A stretch of 13,407 nt of DNA from Alphaproteobacteria bacterium (lineage in GTDB: Bacteria; Pseudomonadota; Alphaproteobacteria; UBA8366): the NCBI GenBank assembly GCA_029861675.1, contig JAOTYV010000111.1, positions 1 through 13,407 on the forward strand. Reading direction: 5' to 3'. Shown piece after piece: positions 5,762 to 13,344 of this stretch (its first letter is position 1; every line of letters starts with the position of its first letter). Both the position numbers and the translations under genes were made by a program. The notes under the pieces were generated by a model. That model saw only the letters and a program-made list of their open reading frames with translations, made no database searches and was not told the DNA's origin.

Positions 5762-7168
5762 ATGACAAATCTCGGCGAGCCGCTCGAACAGACGCTGACG
5801 CAGGCTGCGGACGGTTTCGACGCGGATGTCGGGCGCTTGCAGTGCTATATCCGCCAGCCGTCGATCACCGCGTTGAACCAGGGGCTCGACGAGATGGCCG
5901 GCCTGCTGGTGGCCGACATCGAAGCCTTGGGCGGCATCGCGTCGGTGTGGCCCGGTCCCGCCTTTCCCATCGTATACGGCAAGATCGACGCGGGCGCCGA
6001 ACGGACGGTGCTGATCCACAGCATGTATGACGTTGTGCCGGCCGACGAGCCGGAGTGGATCGTCGAGCCCTTCGCGGCCACACGGATGGAATTTGCCGAT
6101 AAGGGCGATTGCATCATCGCGCGCGGGGCGGAGGATACCAAGGGCCCCGTCTCGGTCATCTTCAGTGCGCTGAACGCCATGCGAGCGGCGGACGTTCCGT
6201 TTCCGGTAAACTTCCTGCTGATCTTCGAAGCGTCCGAGCTTGGCAGCGCGGACTTGCCGGCCTTTGTGGACGCCTATCAGGACGAATTGCGCCAGGCCGA
6301 CGTCGCCTACTGGCCGTTCTTCACCCAACGGGCGGACGGCACGCCGGTGGTCTGGCTCGGCATCAAGGGGCTGACCACATTCAAGCTGCGGTGCACCGGC
6401 GGCGACTGGGGCGGGCCGGCGCGGGGCGATCTGCACAGCGGCAACGCCACCTGGTTCGGCAACCCGGCGGAGCGCCTGATTGCGGCGATTGCCTGCCTGC
6501 GAAAACCCGACGGCACGATTGCGGTCACGGATTTCTACGAGGGCAGGGGCGAGCCCAGCGAGGATGAGGAACGCATGATCAAGATCCTCGCCCAGCGGCT
6601 CGACGGGCGGCGTATCCTGGAAGAGTTCGGTGTCGCCCGGTTTCGCCAGGACAGCATGGAGGATGCGATCCGTGCGCAGTGTTTCGACTCGCCGATGAAC
6701 ATCGCCGGGCTGAAATCGGGCTTCGTGGTGGACGATGCCCACAAGGCGATCATCCCCGGCGAGGCGGTCGCCAGCATGGATCTGCGCTGTGTCGGCGGGA
6801 TGACGCCGGAAGGCGTGGAACGCGCGCTGCGCCGGCATCTCGACGCGCATGGTTTCGAGGACGTCACACTGGAAATTCTCAACAGCTATGGCGGCGGTGG
6901 CACGCCGGCCGGCAATTGGGCGGTGCGCAGCCTGCTTGGGACGTACGAGACCTGCGGGCTGGATCCGGAGGTGTGGCCGCGCGGGTCGATTTCCATCGCC
7001 AGCGGGCTGTTCACGAATTTTCTGGGGATGCCGTGGATCGCCACGCTGCCGGGGCACGCGGGCGGCAAGCACGGGCCGAACGAATATCTGCAGATCGATG
7101 GATACCGGCGCGCCATCGAGTTTCTAATCCGGCTGCTTTACCGCATTGCCGCCGCCGAACGAGATTGA
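5762..7168 (+). CDS. M20-family metallopeptidase-like protein with altered active site
   Basis: Protein of 468 aa with the M20/M25/M40 fold: a catalytic domain with an inserted lid/dimerisation domain (about 200-330, marked by GDLHSGNATWFGNPAERL). The family hydrolyses dipeptides, N-acyl amino acids and related amides using two metal ions. Conserved features are Asp90 in MYDVVP, bridging Asp125 in RGAEDTKGP, Glu159 in ASELGS, Asp180 in QADVAYW and His437 in KHGPNEYL. Two usual residues look replaced: the His two before the first Asp (normally HYDVVP) is Met88, and the general-base Glu of the EEIGS motif is Ser158. Either this is a divergent branch using other residues (His86 is close) or its activity has changed. 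The start at ATG 5762 has AAGGG six bases upstream. The cupin reading frame follows 11 bp later with its own ribosome site, so they form an operon. No signal peptide is visible. Confidence 0.85.
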   Translation: MTNLGEPLEQTLTQAADGFDADVGRLQCYIRQPSITALNQGLDEMAGLLVADIEALGGIASVWPGPAFPIVYGKIDAGAERTVLIHSMYDVVPADEPEWIVEPFAATRMEFADKGDCIIARGAEDTKGPVSVIFSALNAMRAADVPFPVNFLLIFEASELGSADLPAFVDAYQDELRQADVAYWPFFTQRADGTPVVWLGIKGLTTFKLRCTGGDWGGPARGDLHSGNATWFGNPAERLIAAIACLRKPDGTIAVTDFYEGRGEPSEDEERMIKILAQRLDGRRILEEFGVARFRQDSMEDAIRAQCFDSPMNIAGLKSGFVVDDAHKAIIPGEAVASMDLRCVGGMTPEGVERALRRHLDAHGFEDVTLEILNSYGGGGTPAGNWAVRSLLGTYETCGLDPEVWPRGSISIASGLFTNFLGMPWIATLPGHAGGKHGPNEYLQIDGYRRAIEFLIRLLYRIAAAERD

Positions 7169-7179
7169 GGAGCACCACC

Positions 7180-7506
7180 ATGGCCGACACGACGCGCGGA
7201 TATAAAATCGACAATCGTGAACTGATCGCCTAAAGCGCCGGGCTTCGGGTGCAGATCCTGACCGTCGGGGCGGGCCAATGCGTGCCGTGGCACCATCACA
7301 CGAATATCACCGATACGTTCTTCTGCCTCGATGGGCCGATGGTGGTCGCGACGCGCGACCCGGACGAAGAACATCACCTCAATGCCGGCGATCGCTGCGC
7401 CGTGCCGCCGAAAATGCCGCATCGCGTCGGCGGCAAGGATGACGGCCCGTGCCGCTTCGCCATCGTGCAGGGCGTTGGCACGTACGACTTTGTCCCCGAC
7501 GACTAG
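7180..7506 (+). pseudogene. small cupin-domain protein interrupted by an in-frame TAA
   Basis: An ATG at 7180 with a strong ribosome site (GAGGAG, 7167-7172) starts MADTTRGYKIDNRELIA, then TAA at 7231-7233 (codon 18). The same frame continues as SAGLRVQILTVGAGQCVPWH and further to 7506 with a recognisable cupin barrel: HHHTNITDTFFCLDG fits cupin motif 1 with Asp in place of Glu, and GDRCAVPPKMPHRV fits motif 2. TAA has no known natural recoding in bacteria, so this is probably a single-base nonsense mutation (for example from GAA or CAA) or a sequencing error. A GTG at 7249 could restart an 85-residue protein but has no good ribosome site. It lies 11 bp after the M20 gene. The function of such cupins ranges from isomerases and dioxygenases to ligand binding; none can be assigned. 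Confidence 0.75.
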
Positions 7507-7522
7507 AGTAGGATTGGATTGG

Positions 7523-7551
7523 TTGGGGCGGATACTGGAACTTATTATACT
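7523..7551 (+). promoter_or_regulatory. possible promoter of the endonuclease V gene
   Basis: TTGGGG (7523-7528) and TATACT (7546-7551) are separated by 17 bp, a sigma70-like spacing, in an unusually AT-rich stretch. The predicted start of transcription, around 7558, leaves under ten bases before ATG 7567, and no Shine-Dalgarno sequence is visible, suggesting near-leaderless translation. By-eye call. Confidence 0.35.
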
Positions 7552-7566
7552 TCAACGTACTAAATC

Positions 7567-8067
7567 ATGATCTTAACAACGGATGTAGCCTATCGCGGTG
7601 ACACGGCAACCGCCGTGGGCCTCCTGCATGCCGGCTGGCGGACCGATGTCATCGCGCAAACCATCATCAAGAAAATCGACCCGGTGGCGCCCTATGAGTC
7701 CGGGCAGTTCTACAAGCGCGAACTGCCGTGCATCCTGGCGGTGCTGGCCGATGTCGATTGCGTTTTGGATGCAATCGTCGTTGACGGTTACGTCGATCTC
7801 GGCCGCGCCGGAAAGCCCGGCTTGGGGCGGCATCTATTCGAAAGCCTCGGTGAGGCGGTGCCCGTCATCGGCGTGGCCAAGCGCCCGTTCGCCGAGACGC
7901 CTGACACGTGCCGCGTGCTCCGGGGAAAAAGTAAAACGCCGCTTTACGTCACGTCGGCGGGGATGCCGCTTTCGCGGGCGAAATCCCACGTTCGGGCGAT
8001 GCATGGCGGCTACCGGATACCTACGCTCTTGAAGCGGGCGGACCGACTATGCCGGGACAACCGCTAA
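7567..8067 (+). CDS. nfi: endonuclease V, short form
   Basis: DNA repair nuclease that cuts near deaminated bases (inosine). The 166 aa align with the core of E. coli Nfi. Asp6 in TTDVAY corresponds to Asp35, the PYESGQFYKRELP segment supplies Glu52 for Glu89, and Asp73 in VVDGY corresponds to Asp110, so the metal-binding triad is complete. Also conserved are IGVAKRPF (Lys105), PLYVTSAG and GGYRIPTLLKRAD. The protein begins directly at the first core beta strand and lacks the roughly 30-residue N-terminal part of the 223-residue E. coli enzyme; the C-terminus is also shorter. An in-frame TAA (7561-7563) lies just before the ATG, so no longer start exists. No ribosome site is evident. It is convergent with the first amidohydrolase. 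Product name fairly certain; activity of this short form is inferred. Confidence 0.82.
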   Translation: MILTTDVAYRGDTATAVGLLHAGWRTDVIAQTIIKKIDPVAPYESGQFYKRELPCILAVLADVDCVLDAIVVDGYVDLGRAGKPGLGRHLFESLGEAVPVIGVAKRPFAETPDTCRVLRGKSKTPLYVTSAGMPLSRAKSHVRAMHGGYRIPTLLKRADRLCRDNR

Positions 8068-8073
8068 CAATCG

Positions 8074-8104
8074 CCCGCGGCCCTATATTTGGTAAGGCCG
8101 CGGG
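8074..8104. terminator. inverted repeat between convergent genes
   Basis: CCCGCGGCC (8074-8082) and GGCCGCGGG (8096-8104) form a perfect nine-pair stem around a 13-base AT-rich loop, in the 51-bp gap between the endonuclease V stop and the amidohydrolase stop. It has no T tract on either side. Its position suggests a shared bidirectional terminator. Confidence 0.5.
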
Positions 8105-8118
8105 AGCTGGAGGATCAG

Positions 8119-9813
8119 TTACGCCGCCTGATAGGCCGAATTGCGCAGCAACTGGCCCGGATAGGCGCCGGTGTGCTTGTTGTTCTCCATCAGCACCGTG
8201 CCGTTGACGATGGTGTAGTGGATGCCGCGCGATCCCTGCTGCAGCCGCTGGCCGCCGCCGGGCAGGTCGTGCACCACTTCGGGTTCCAGCGCATCGATGG
8301 TCTCCGGATCGAAGATGGTGATGTCGGCCGCCATGCCGGTCCGTAGCAGGCCGCGATCGTTTAGGCCGAACACCGACGCCGAATGGAATGTGAGTTTTCG
8401 CACTGCATCCTCGAGCGACATGATCTGCTTTTCGCGTACCCAGAAACCGAGGAAACGGGTGCAATAGCCGTAGCCGGCATCGAACACCACATGGGCGCCG
8501 GCGTCCGACAAGCCGATCACGGTGTAGGGGCTGCTGAGAATCTGTGCGACCGCTTCTTCATCGCCATTGGTCTGATTGATTTCGAATCCGGTCTCCAGCT
8601 TCTCCTCGACCACCAGATCGAGGAAGGCGTCGAGCACGTCCTTGCCCTGTTCCTCGGCCAACTGGGCGACGCTCTTGTCCTTGTGGTCGTGGTTCTGCGG
8701 CAGCGCCGGCTGGGCGATGTACATCAGATCCCAGCGCCGGGAGAAGGTCGTCGGATCGGTCGATACGACCGCGTCGTGGTGCAGCTCCTTGCGTTTCGCC
8801 GGATCCGCCAAGGCCGCGAGCTTGGTGTCATCGTCCTCGAGCATGAGCGGCAGCCAGCTCGGCAATCCGTCGAAGATTTGCGCGTTTTTCATCGTAAACC
8901 GCGTGTTGTTGCGCCGCGGCGTGCAGATCGGATAGGCTTGGAAGCCGTCCGCGAAACCCTTCTCGGTCATGTCGAGATATTCGCGCCAGATGTTGGGCTC
9001 GGACCAGCGATGGGAGATGGTCAGCCAAACCACCGGCCGGCCGCTCCGTTGCGCCGCCAGTTTGGACATCTCGTAGTTTTCTTTGACGTGCTTGCCGCCG
9101 CCGCCGCTGGTCTGGATGACCCCCGCGCCGACTTCGCCAAGCACTTCGCAGAGCTGCAATACCTCTTCGTCGGGTGCGGCGACGCTCGGGATCGGTTTGC
9201 CTTCGTCATTGATGTGGTTGGGATTTTTGTCGGTGGTGAAGCCGAGTGCGCCGGCACGCATGCCGCCACGAATGATCTCGCGCATCTGTTCGATTTCGTC
9301 GTCGGTCGCGTCGCGCTCGCTGGCGCCGTCACCCAGCACGTACTGGCGGACCGCCGAATGGCCGATCAGGCTGCCGACGTTCAGGCCCAGCTTCTGCTGG
9401 ATCCGGTCGAGATACTCGCTGATCGACTCCCAGCCGAAATCGACCCCGGCGCGCAGCGCGTCGATTGGAATGGCCTCGATCCGCGACAGCATGCGAAGCA
9501 GGGTATCCCCTTCACCGGCCTTGGCGGGCGCGATTGCCAGCCCGCAATTGCCCATCACCACGCTGGTGACGCCGTGATAGCAGGAGGAGGTGAGCATGGG
9601 GTCCCACAGGACCTGCGCGTCGAAATGGGTATGGTTATCGATAAAGCCCGGCGACACGGCGAGTCCCTGCGCATCGATCTCGCGCTTGGCACTGCCGTTG
9701 AATTTTCCGATACCGGCGATCTTGCCGTCCTTTACCGCGACGTCGCCATTGAATGACGGCATCCCCGATCCGTCGACGATGCGGCCGTTGCGGATAATCA
9801 AGTCGAATTCCAT
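8119..9813 (-). CDS. N-acyl-D-amino-acid deacylase-like amidohydrolase, copy 1
   Basis: Metal-dependent amidohydrolase of 564 aa in the D-aminoacylase / amidohydrolase-3 group, cytosolic, hydrolysing N-acyl or cyclic amide bonds. The N-terminal beta-sandwich strand reads FDLIIRNGRIVDGSG. The metal motif is His61/His63 in DNHTHFDAQ, and Cys90 in GNCGLAIAP matches the zinc-binding cysteine of D-aminoacylases. Further conserved parts are IGHSAVRQYVLG, LTISHRWSEPN and GLSDAGAHVVFDAG with the catalytic-type Asp. The C-terminal strand GMAADITIFDPETI is typical. Start at 9813: MEFDLIIRNG with GGAGG nine bases upstream; a longer frame to 9843 lacks support. A near-twin occupies 11653-13344, with the homology extending into the leader. 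Substrate not determinable; imidase or dihydropyrimidinase-like activity cannot be excluded. Confidence 0.8.
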   Translation of the reverse strand: MEFDLIIRNGRIVDGSGMPSFNGDVAVKDGKIAGIGKFNGSAKREIDAQGLAVSPGFIDNHTHFDAQVLWDPMLTSSCYHGVTSVVMGNCGLAIAPAKAGEGDTLLRMLSRIEAIPIDALRAGVDFGWESISEYLDRIQQKLGLNVGSLIGHSAVRQYVLGDGASERDATDDEIEQMREIIRGGMRAGALGFTTDKNPNHINDEGKPIPSVAAPDEEVLQLCEVLGEVGAGVIQTSGGGGKHVKENYEMSKLAAQRSGRPVVWLTISHRWSEPNIWREYLDMTEKGFADGFQAYPICTPRRNNTRFTMKNAQIFDGLPSWLPLMLEDDDTKLAALADPAKRKELHHDAVVSTDPTTFSRRWDLMYIAQPALPQNHDHKDKSVAQLAEEQGKDVLDAFLDLVVEEKLETGFEINQTNGDEEAVAQILSSPYTVIGLSDAGAHVVFDAGYGYCTRFLGFWVREKQIMSLEDAVRKLTFHSASVFGLNDRGLLRTGMAADITIFDPETIDALEPEVVHDLPGGGQRLQQGSRGIHYTIVNGTVLMENNKHTGAYPGQLLRNSAYQAA

Positions 9814-10026
9814 GCCCGTAATCCTCCGGTTGCCGTCCCCCAAAACATCGATCTACGCGAGTCACTGTGGGGAAACTATACGGCAAATTTGGCGGCAGGG
9901 CGAAACGGGGCGGGAAAATGCGCGAAAACCGGCGTCGCAACCGGGGCAATCTTGCCTCGGCTCGACGTTCGGGAACTCGGTGCGGTAAGATCGATAAACA
10001 TCGCAGAAAAACAGGAGGGAATTAGG

Positions 10027-11091
10027 ATGGGTGCGCGGATAGCGATTATGGGGACCGGCGCGGTCGGCGGCTACGCCGGTGCGCATATGGCGCAGGCGGG
10101 CGAGGATGTGACCTTTATCGATCCATGGCCGGAAAATGTCGAGACGATGAAGTCCAAGGGGCTGAAGATCAGCCATATCCGCGACGTGCCGGAATTCACC
10201 GTGCCGGTGCGCGCCCTGCATCTCACCGAGTTGCAGAGCCTCTCCAAGGAGGCGCCGATCGATATCGCCTTCGTCTGCATGAAATCCTACGACACCGCCT
10301 GGGCGACCACGATGATCAAGCAGTATCTGGCGCCCAATGGCTATATCGTTTCGCTGCAGAACTGCATCAATGAAGAGACCATTGCCGGCATCGCCGGCTG
10401 GGGCCGCACGCTCGGGTCCATCGCGAGCTCGATCACCGTCGACATCTGCGAGCCCGGCCATGTGCGGCGCGCCGCGGGCAAGAGCGGGGACTCCCACACC
10501 GTGTTCCGCGTCGGCGAAGTGCATGGGCGGATTACCGACCGCGCCGAGGAGGTTTGCCGGCTGGTGGCGTATTCGGATTCCGCGAAAGTGACGCAGAATC
10601 TGTGGGGCGAACGTTGGTCGAAACTGGTGACCAACGCGATGGCCAACGGCATGTCGGCCAGCACCGGGCTGATCAGCCGCGAAATCCTGCTCGACGACGG
10701 GTTGCGCCGCTTCGGCGCGCGTCTCGGCAGCGAGGCGATCCGAGTCGGCCAGGCGCTCGGCTACCAGCTCGAAGAGATCCACCATATCGATCCGGAAGTG
10801 ATCGCCAAGGCGGGCGAAGGTGATGCCAAAGCCATTGCCGAGTACGACGAGCATCGGCTGGTCGAGGCGAAAAAACCCGGCGGCGGCGCGCATCGCCCGT
10901 CGATGGGGCAGGACATGGTCAAGGGCCGCCGGACCGAGATCGAATTCCTCAACGGTTTCATCGTCAACAAGGCGGAGGCGATCGGCGTGCCGACGCCCGC
11001 CAACGCGGCGCTGACCGATATCGTGAAGCGGGTCGAGAAGGGCGAACTGGAGGCGGATCCCAAACATATCCTCGACCTGCGGCTGAACTGA
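10027..11091 (+). CDS. ketopantoate reductase-like NADP-dependent dehydrogenase
   Basis: Oxidoreductase of 354 aa of the ApbA/PanE (2-dehydropantoate 2-reductase) family, though somewhat longer than the roughly 300-residue E. coli PanE. The Rossmann motif GTGAVGG is at 9-15. FVCMKSYDT matches the family's VKAYDT region. Catalytic Lys199 and the nearby Asn residues lie in SKLVTNAMANGMSA, and Glu304 in RRTEIEFLNG matches the substrate-binding Glu region. The start is fixed by AGGAGG (10013-10018) eight bases before ATG 10027; an open stretch further upstream lacks a ribosome site. It lies between two amidohydrolases and ahead of a cupin, so a catabolic 2-oxo/2-hydroxy acid reductase is more likely than pantothenate synthesis. 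That is an inference from context. The 213-bp gap to copy 1 must carry divergent promoters, but none is clear. Confidence 0.82.
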   Translation: MGARIAIMGTGAVGGYAGAHMAQAGEDVTFIDPWPENVETMKSKGLKISHIRDVPEFTVPVRALHLTELQSLSKEAPIDIAFVCMKSYDTAWATTMIKQYLAPNGYIVSLQNCINEETIAGIAGWGRTLGSIASSITVDICEPGHVRRAAGKSGDSHTVFRVGEVHGRITDRAEEVCRLVAYSDSAKVTQNLWGERWSKLVTNAMANGMSASTGLISREILLDDGLRRFGARLGSEAIRVGQALGYQLEEIHHIDPEVIAKAGEGDAKAIAEYDEHRLVEAKKPGGGAHRPSMGQDMVKGRRTEIEFLNGFIVNKAEAIGVPTPANAALTDIVKRVEKGELEADPKHILDLRLN

Positions 11092-11223
11092 ACCGCCACC
11101 CGCACGTCGGGTACCAATTCGGCCCAGGCACCGCCCTCCCGTTCGCCGTGTTCACCGTGGGAAATGCCTGGGCCGGCCCGGCTGGCAGCATGCCATACGA
11201 CAAACCCAGAATGGGGTTAGCCA

Positions 11224-11592
11224 ATGCCGATAATCCAACTCGAAGATGCCCACCGGGAAGAGTTCGAGACGGGCCGCGTCTACCAGACCCTGGTGGGCGA
11301 CGACGACGGATCGACGCCGGTCCGGGTCGGTATTCAAACCTCGCCGCCCGGCTATTCCACCGGCACGCATGCGCATCCCTATATGGAAGTCGTTACCATC
11401 ATCGAGGGCACGGGCGAGGCCTGGATCGGCAGCGAGGCGGAAGCGACCGCCATCGGTCCGGGATCGACGATTGCCGCGCCGCCGAATGTTGCGCACGGGT
11501 TTCGCAATACGGGGGCGACGCCGATGCGATCCTATGGCGTGCATGCATCGCCGGTGCGGATCACCCGGCGGGACGGCGACGCTTCCGGCTGA
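11224..11592 (+). CDS. single-domain cupin protein
   Basis: Small cytosolic beta-barrel protein of 122 aa, about the size of one cupin domain. Motif 1 is textbook: Gly43, then His49-x-His51, Glu55 and Gly62 (GYSTGTHAHPYMEVVTIIEG), giving a likely metal site. Motif 2 is Gly80 to Pro86, His91 and Asn95 (GSTIAAPPNVAHGFRN). It follows the reductase by 132 bp. That gap holds only short inverted repeats (for example ACCCG/CGGGT at 11098-11112) and no clear promoter, and the ribosome site before ATG 11224 is poor. It is unlike the broken cupin at 7180 in sequence, so it is not a duplicate of it. Exact role unknown; such cupins may bind or isomerise small acids. Confidence 0.85.
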   Translation: MPIIQLEDAHREEFETGRVYQTLVGDDDGSTPVRVGIQTSPPGYSTGTHAHPYMEVVTIIEGTGEAWIGSEAEATAIGPGSTIAAPPNVAHGFRNTGATPMRSYGVHASPVRITRRDGDASG

Positions 11593-11615
11593 ATTCGGAG
11601 AGATCGATCAGGGGC

Positions 11616-11652
11616 GGGAATGCGCCGGGCAGTACGCCCGGCGCATTTTCCC
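11616..11652 (+). terminator. intrinsic terminator after the second cupin
   Basis: AATGCGCCGGGC (11619-11630) pairs perfectly with GCCCGGCGCATT (11636-11647) around a five-base loop. The stem can extend through GGG (11616-11618) with CCC (11650-11652). A TTTT run at 11646-11649 follows the GC stem. It sits between convergent stops, so it may serve the minus-strand amidohydrolase too, though that side lacks a T tract. Confidence 0.75.
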
Positions 11653-13344
11653 TTATGCCGCCGGATAGGCCGAATTGCGCAGCAACTGGCCGGGATAGGC
11701 GCCGGTATGCTCGTTGTTCTCCATCAGCACGGTGCCGTTGACGACGGTGTAGTGAATGCCGCGCGACAATTGCCGGAGCCGCTGGCCGCCGCCGGGCAGG
11801 TCGTGCACCACCTCGGGCTCCAGCGCATCGATGGTCTCCGGATCGAAGATGGTGATGTCGGCCGCCATCCCCGGGCGCAACAGGCCGCGGTCGTTCAGGC
11901 CGAATACCGACGCCGAATGGAAGGTGAGCTTATGGACCGCGGCTTCCAGCGACATGATCTCCTTTTCCCGCACCCAGAAACCGAGGAAGCGGGTGCAATA
12001 GCCGTAGCCGGCGTCGAACACCACATGGGCGCCGGCATCGGACAGGCCGACCACGGTGTACGGGCTGCTGAGAATCTTGGCCACCGCGTCTTCGTCGCCA
12101 TTGGTCTGGTTGATCTCGAAGCCGGTTTCCAGCTTCTCCTCGACCACCAGATCGAGAAACGCGTCGAGCACGTCCTTGCCCTGTTCCTCGGCGAGCTGGG
12201 CGACGCTCTTGCCCTTGTGGTCGTGGTTCTTGGGCAGCGCGGGCTTGGTGATGTACATCAAATCCCAGCGCCGGGAGAAGGTCGTCGAATCGGTCGCCAC
12301 CACGGCCTCGTGATGCAGCGCCTTGCGTTGCTTAGGATCCGAGAATACCGCCAGCTTGGCCGCTTCGTCCTGCAGCATGACCGGCCGCCAGCTCGGCAAC
12401 CCGTCGAAGATTTGTGCGTTCTTCATGGTGAAGCGGGTGTTGTTGCGCCGCGGCGAACAGATTGGATAGGCCTGGAAGCCTTCCTTGAAGCCCTGTTCCG
12501 CCATGTCGAGGTATTCACGCCAGGTATCGGGTTCGGCCCAGCGATGCGCGATGGACAGCCAGACGACGGGCCGGCCGCTGCGCTGGGACGCCTTCTTCGA
12601 CATCTCGAAATTGTCCACCCGGCCGCCGGCGCCGCCGCTGGTCTGAATGACCCCGGCGCCGATTTCGCCGAGCACGTCGCAGAGCGCGAGGACTTCTTCC
12701 TCGGGCGCGGCCACGCTGGGTACGGGCGTTCCGTCCTCGTTGATGTGGTTCTTGTTCCGGTTGGTGGTGAAGCCGAGCGCGCCGGCGCGCATGCCGTTGC
12801 GGACGATGTCGCGCATCTGCTCGATTTCGTCGGGCGTCGCTTCGCGCTCGCTGGCGCCGTCGCCAAGTACGTATTGGCGGACCGCCGAATGCCCGATCAG
12901 GCTGCCGACATTCAGGCCGAGTTTCTTTTGCAACAGTTTCAGATAGTCGTCGATCGACTCCCAGCCGAAATCGACGCCGCTGCGCAACGCATCGATTGGA
13001 ATGGCCTCGATCCGCGACAGCATGCGGAGCAGGGTATCGCCGTCGCCCGCCTTGGTCGGCGCGATGGCCAGCCCGCAATTGCCCATAACGACGCTGGTCA
13101 CGCCGTGATAGCAGGAGGAGGTGCACATCGGGTCCCACAGAATTTGAGCGTCGAAATGCGTGTGGTTGTCGATAAAGCCGGGCGATACTGCGAGCCCCTG
13201 CGCATCGATCTCGCGTTTCGCGCTGCCATTGAATTTTCCGATACCGGCGATCTTGCCGTCCTTGACTGCAACGTCGCCGTTGAATGACGGCATGCCGGAT
13301 CCGTCGATGATGCGGCCGTTGCGGATTATCAGATCATATTCCAT
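11653..13344 (-). CDS. N-acyl-D-amino-acid deacylase-like amidohydrolase, copy 2
   Basis: Paralogue (563 aa) of the gene at 8119-9813. In the first 73 residues only positions 3 (Tyr for Phe), 13 (Ile for Val) and 68 (Ile for Val) differ. All metal-site features are kept: DNHTHFDAQ, GNCGLAIAP with its Cys, IGHSAVRQYVLG, LSIAHRWAEP and GLSDAGAHVVFDAG. Changes cluster in the middle: GGAGGRVDNFEMSKKASQ replaces GGGGKHVKENYEMSKLAAQ (one residue shorter), and the segment around SDPKQRKALHHEAV is also altered. This suggests divergence of substrate pocket or surface. The start at 13344 has GGGAGG upstream within a leader (GGCTTACGGGC) shared with copy 1. No frameshift or premature stop, so both copies look functional. 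Specific acylated substrate unknown. Confidence 0.8.
   Translation of the reverse strand: MEYDLIIRNGRIIDGSGMPSFNGDVAVKDGKIAGIGKFNGSAKREIDAQGLAVSPGFIDNHTHFDAQILWDPMCTSSCYHGVTSVVMGNCGLAIAPTKAGDGDTLLRMLSRIEAIPIDALRSGVDFGWESIDDYLKLLQKKLGLNVGSLIGHSAVRQYVLGDGASEREATPDEIEQMRDIVRNGMRAGALGFTTNRNKNHINEDGTPVPSVAAPEEEVLALCDVLGEIGAGVIQTSGGAGGRVDNFEMSKKASQRSGRPVVWLSIAHRWAEPDTWREYLDMAEQGFKEGFQAYPICSPRRNNTRFTMKNAQIFDGLPSWRPVMLQDEAAKLAVFSDPKQRKALHHEAVVATDSTTFSRRWDLMYITKPALPKNHDHKGKSVAQLAEEQGKDVLDAFLDLVVEEKLETGFEINQTNGDEDAVAKILSSPYTVVGLSDAGAHVVFDAGYGYCTRFLGFWVREKEIMSLEAAVHKLTFHSASVFGLNDRGLLRPGMAADITIFDPETIDALEPEVVHDLPGGGQRLRQLSRGIHYTVVNGTVLMENNEHTGAYPGQLLRNSAYPAA

Noticed and set aside
5756..7072. 438-codon minus-strand open frame opposite the M20 gene
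   Set aside because: Arg/Pro/Gly-rich mirror of the M20 coding sequence, no domain, no ribosome site.
8383..9756. 457-codon plus-strand open frame opposite amidohydrolase copy 1
   Set aside because: A similar antisense frame exists opposite copy 2 (11620-13287), but this follows from the shared coding sequence and GC-rich third positions, not from an antisense gene.
9862..11067. 401-codon minus-strand open frame opposite the ketopantoate reductase-like gene
   Set aside because: No domain; the plus strand has GTGAVGG and the catalytic Lys/Asn/Glu set with a strong ribosome site.
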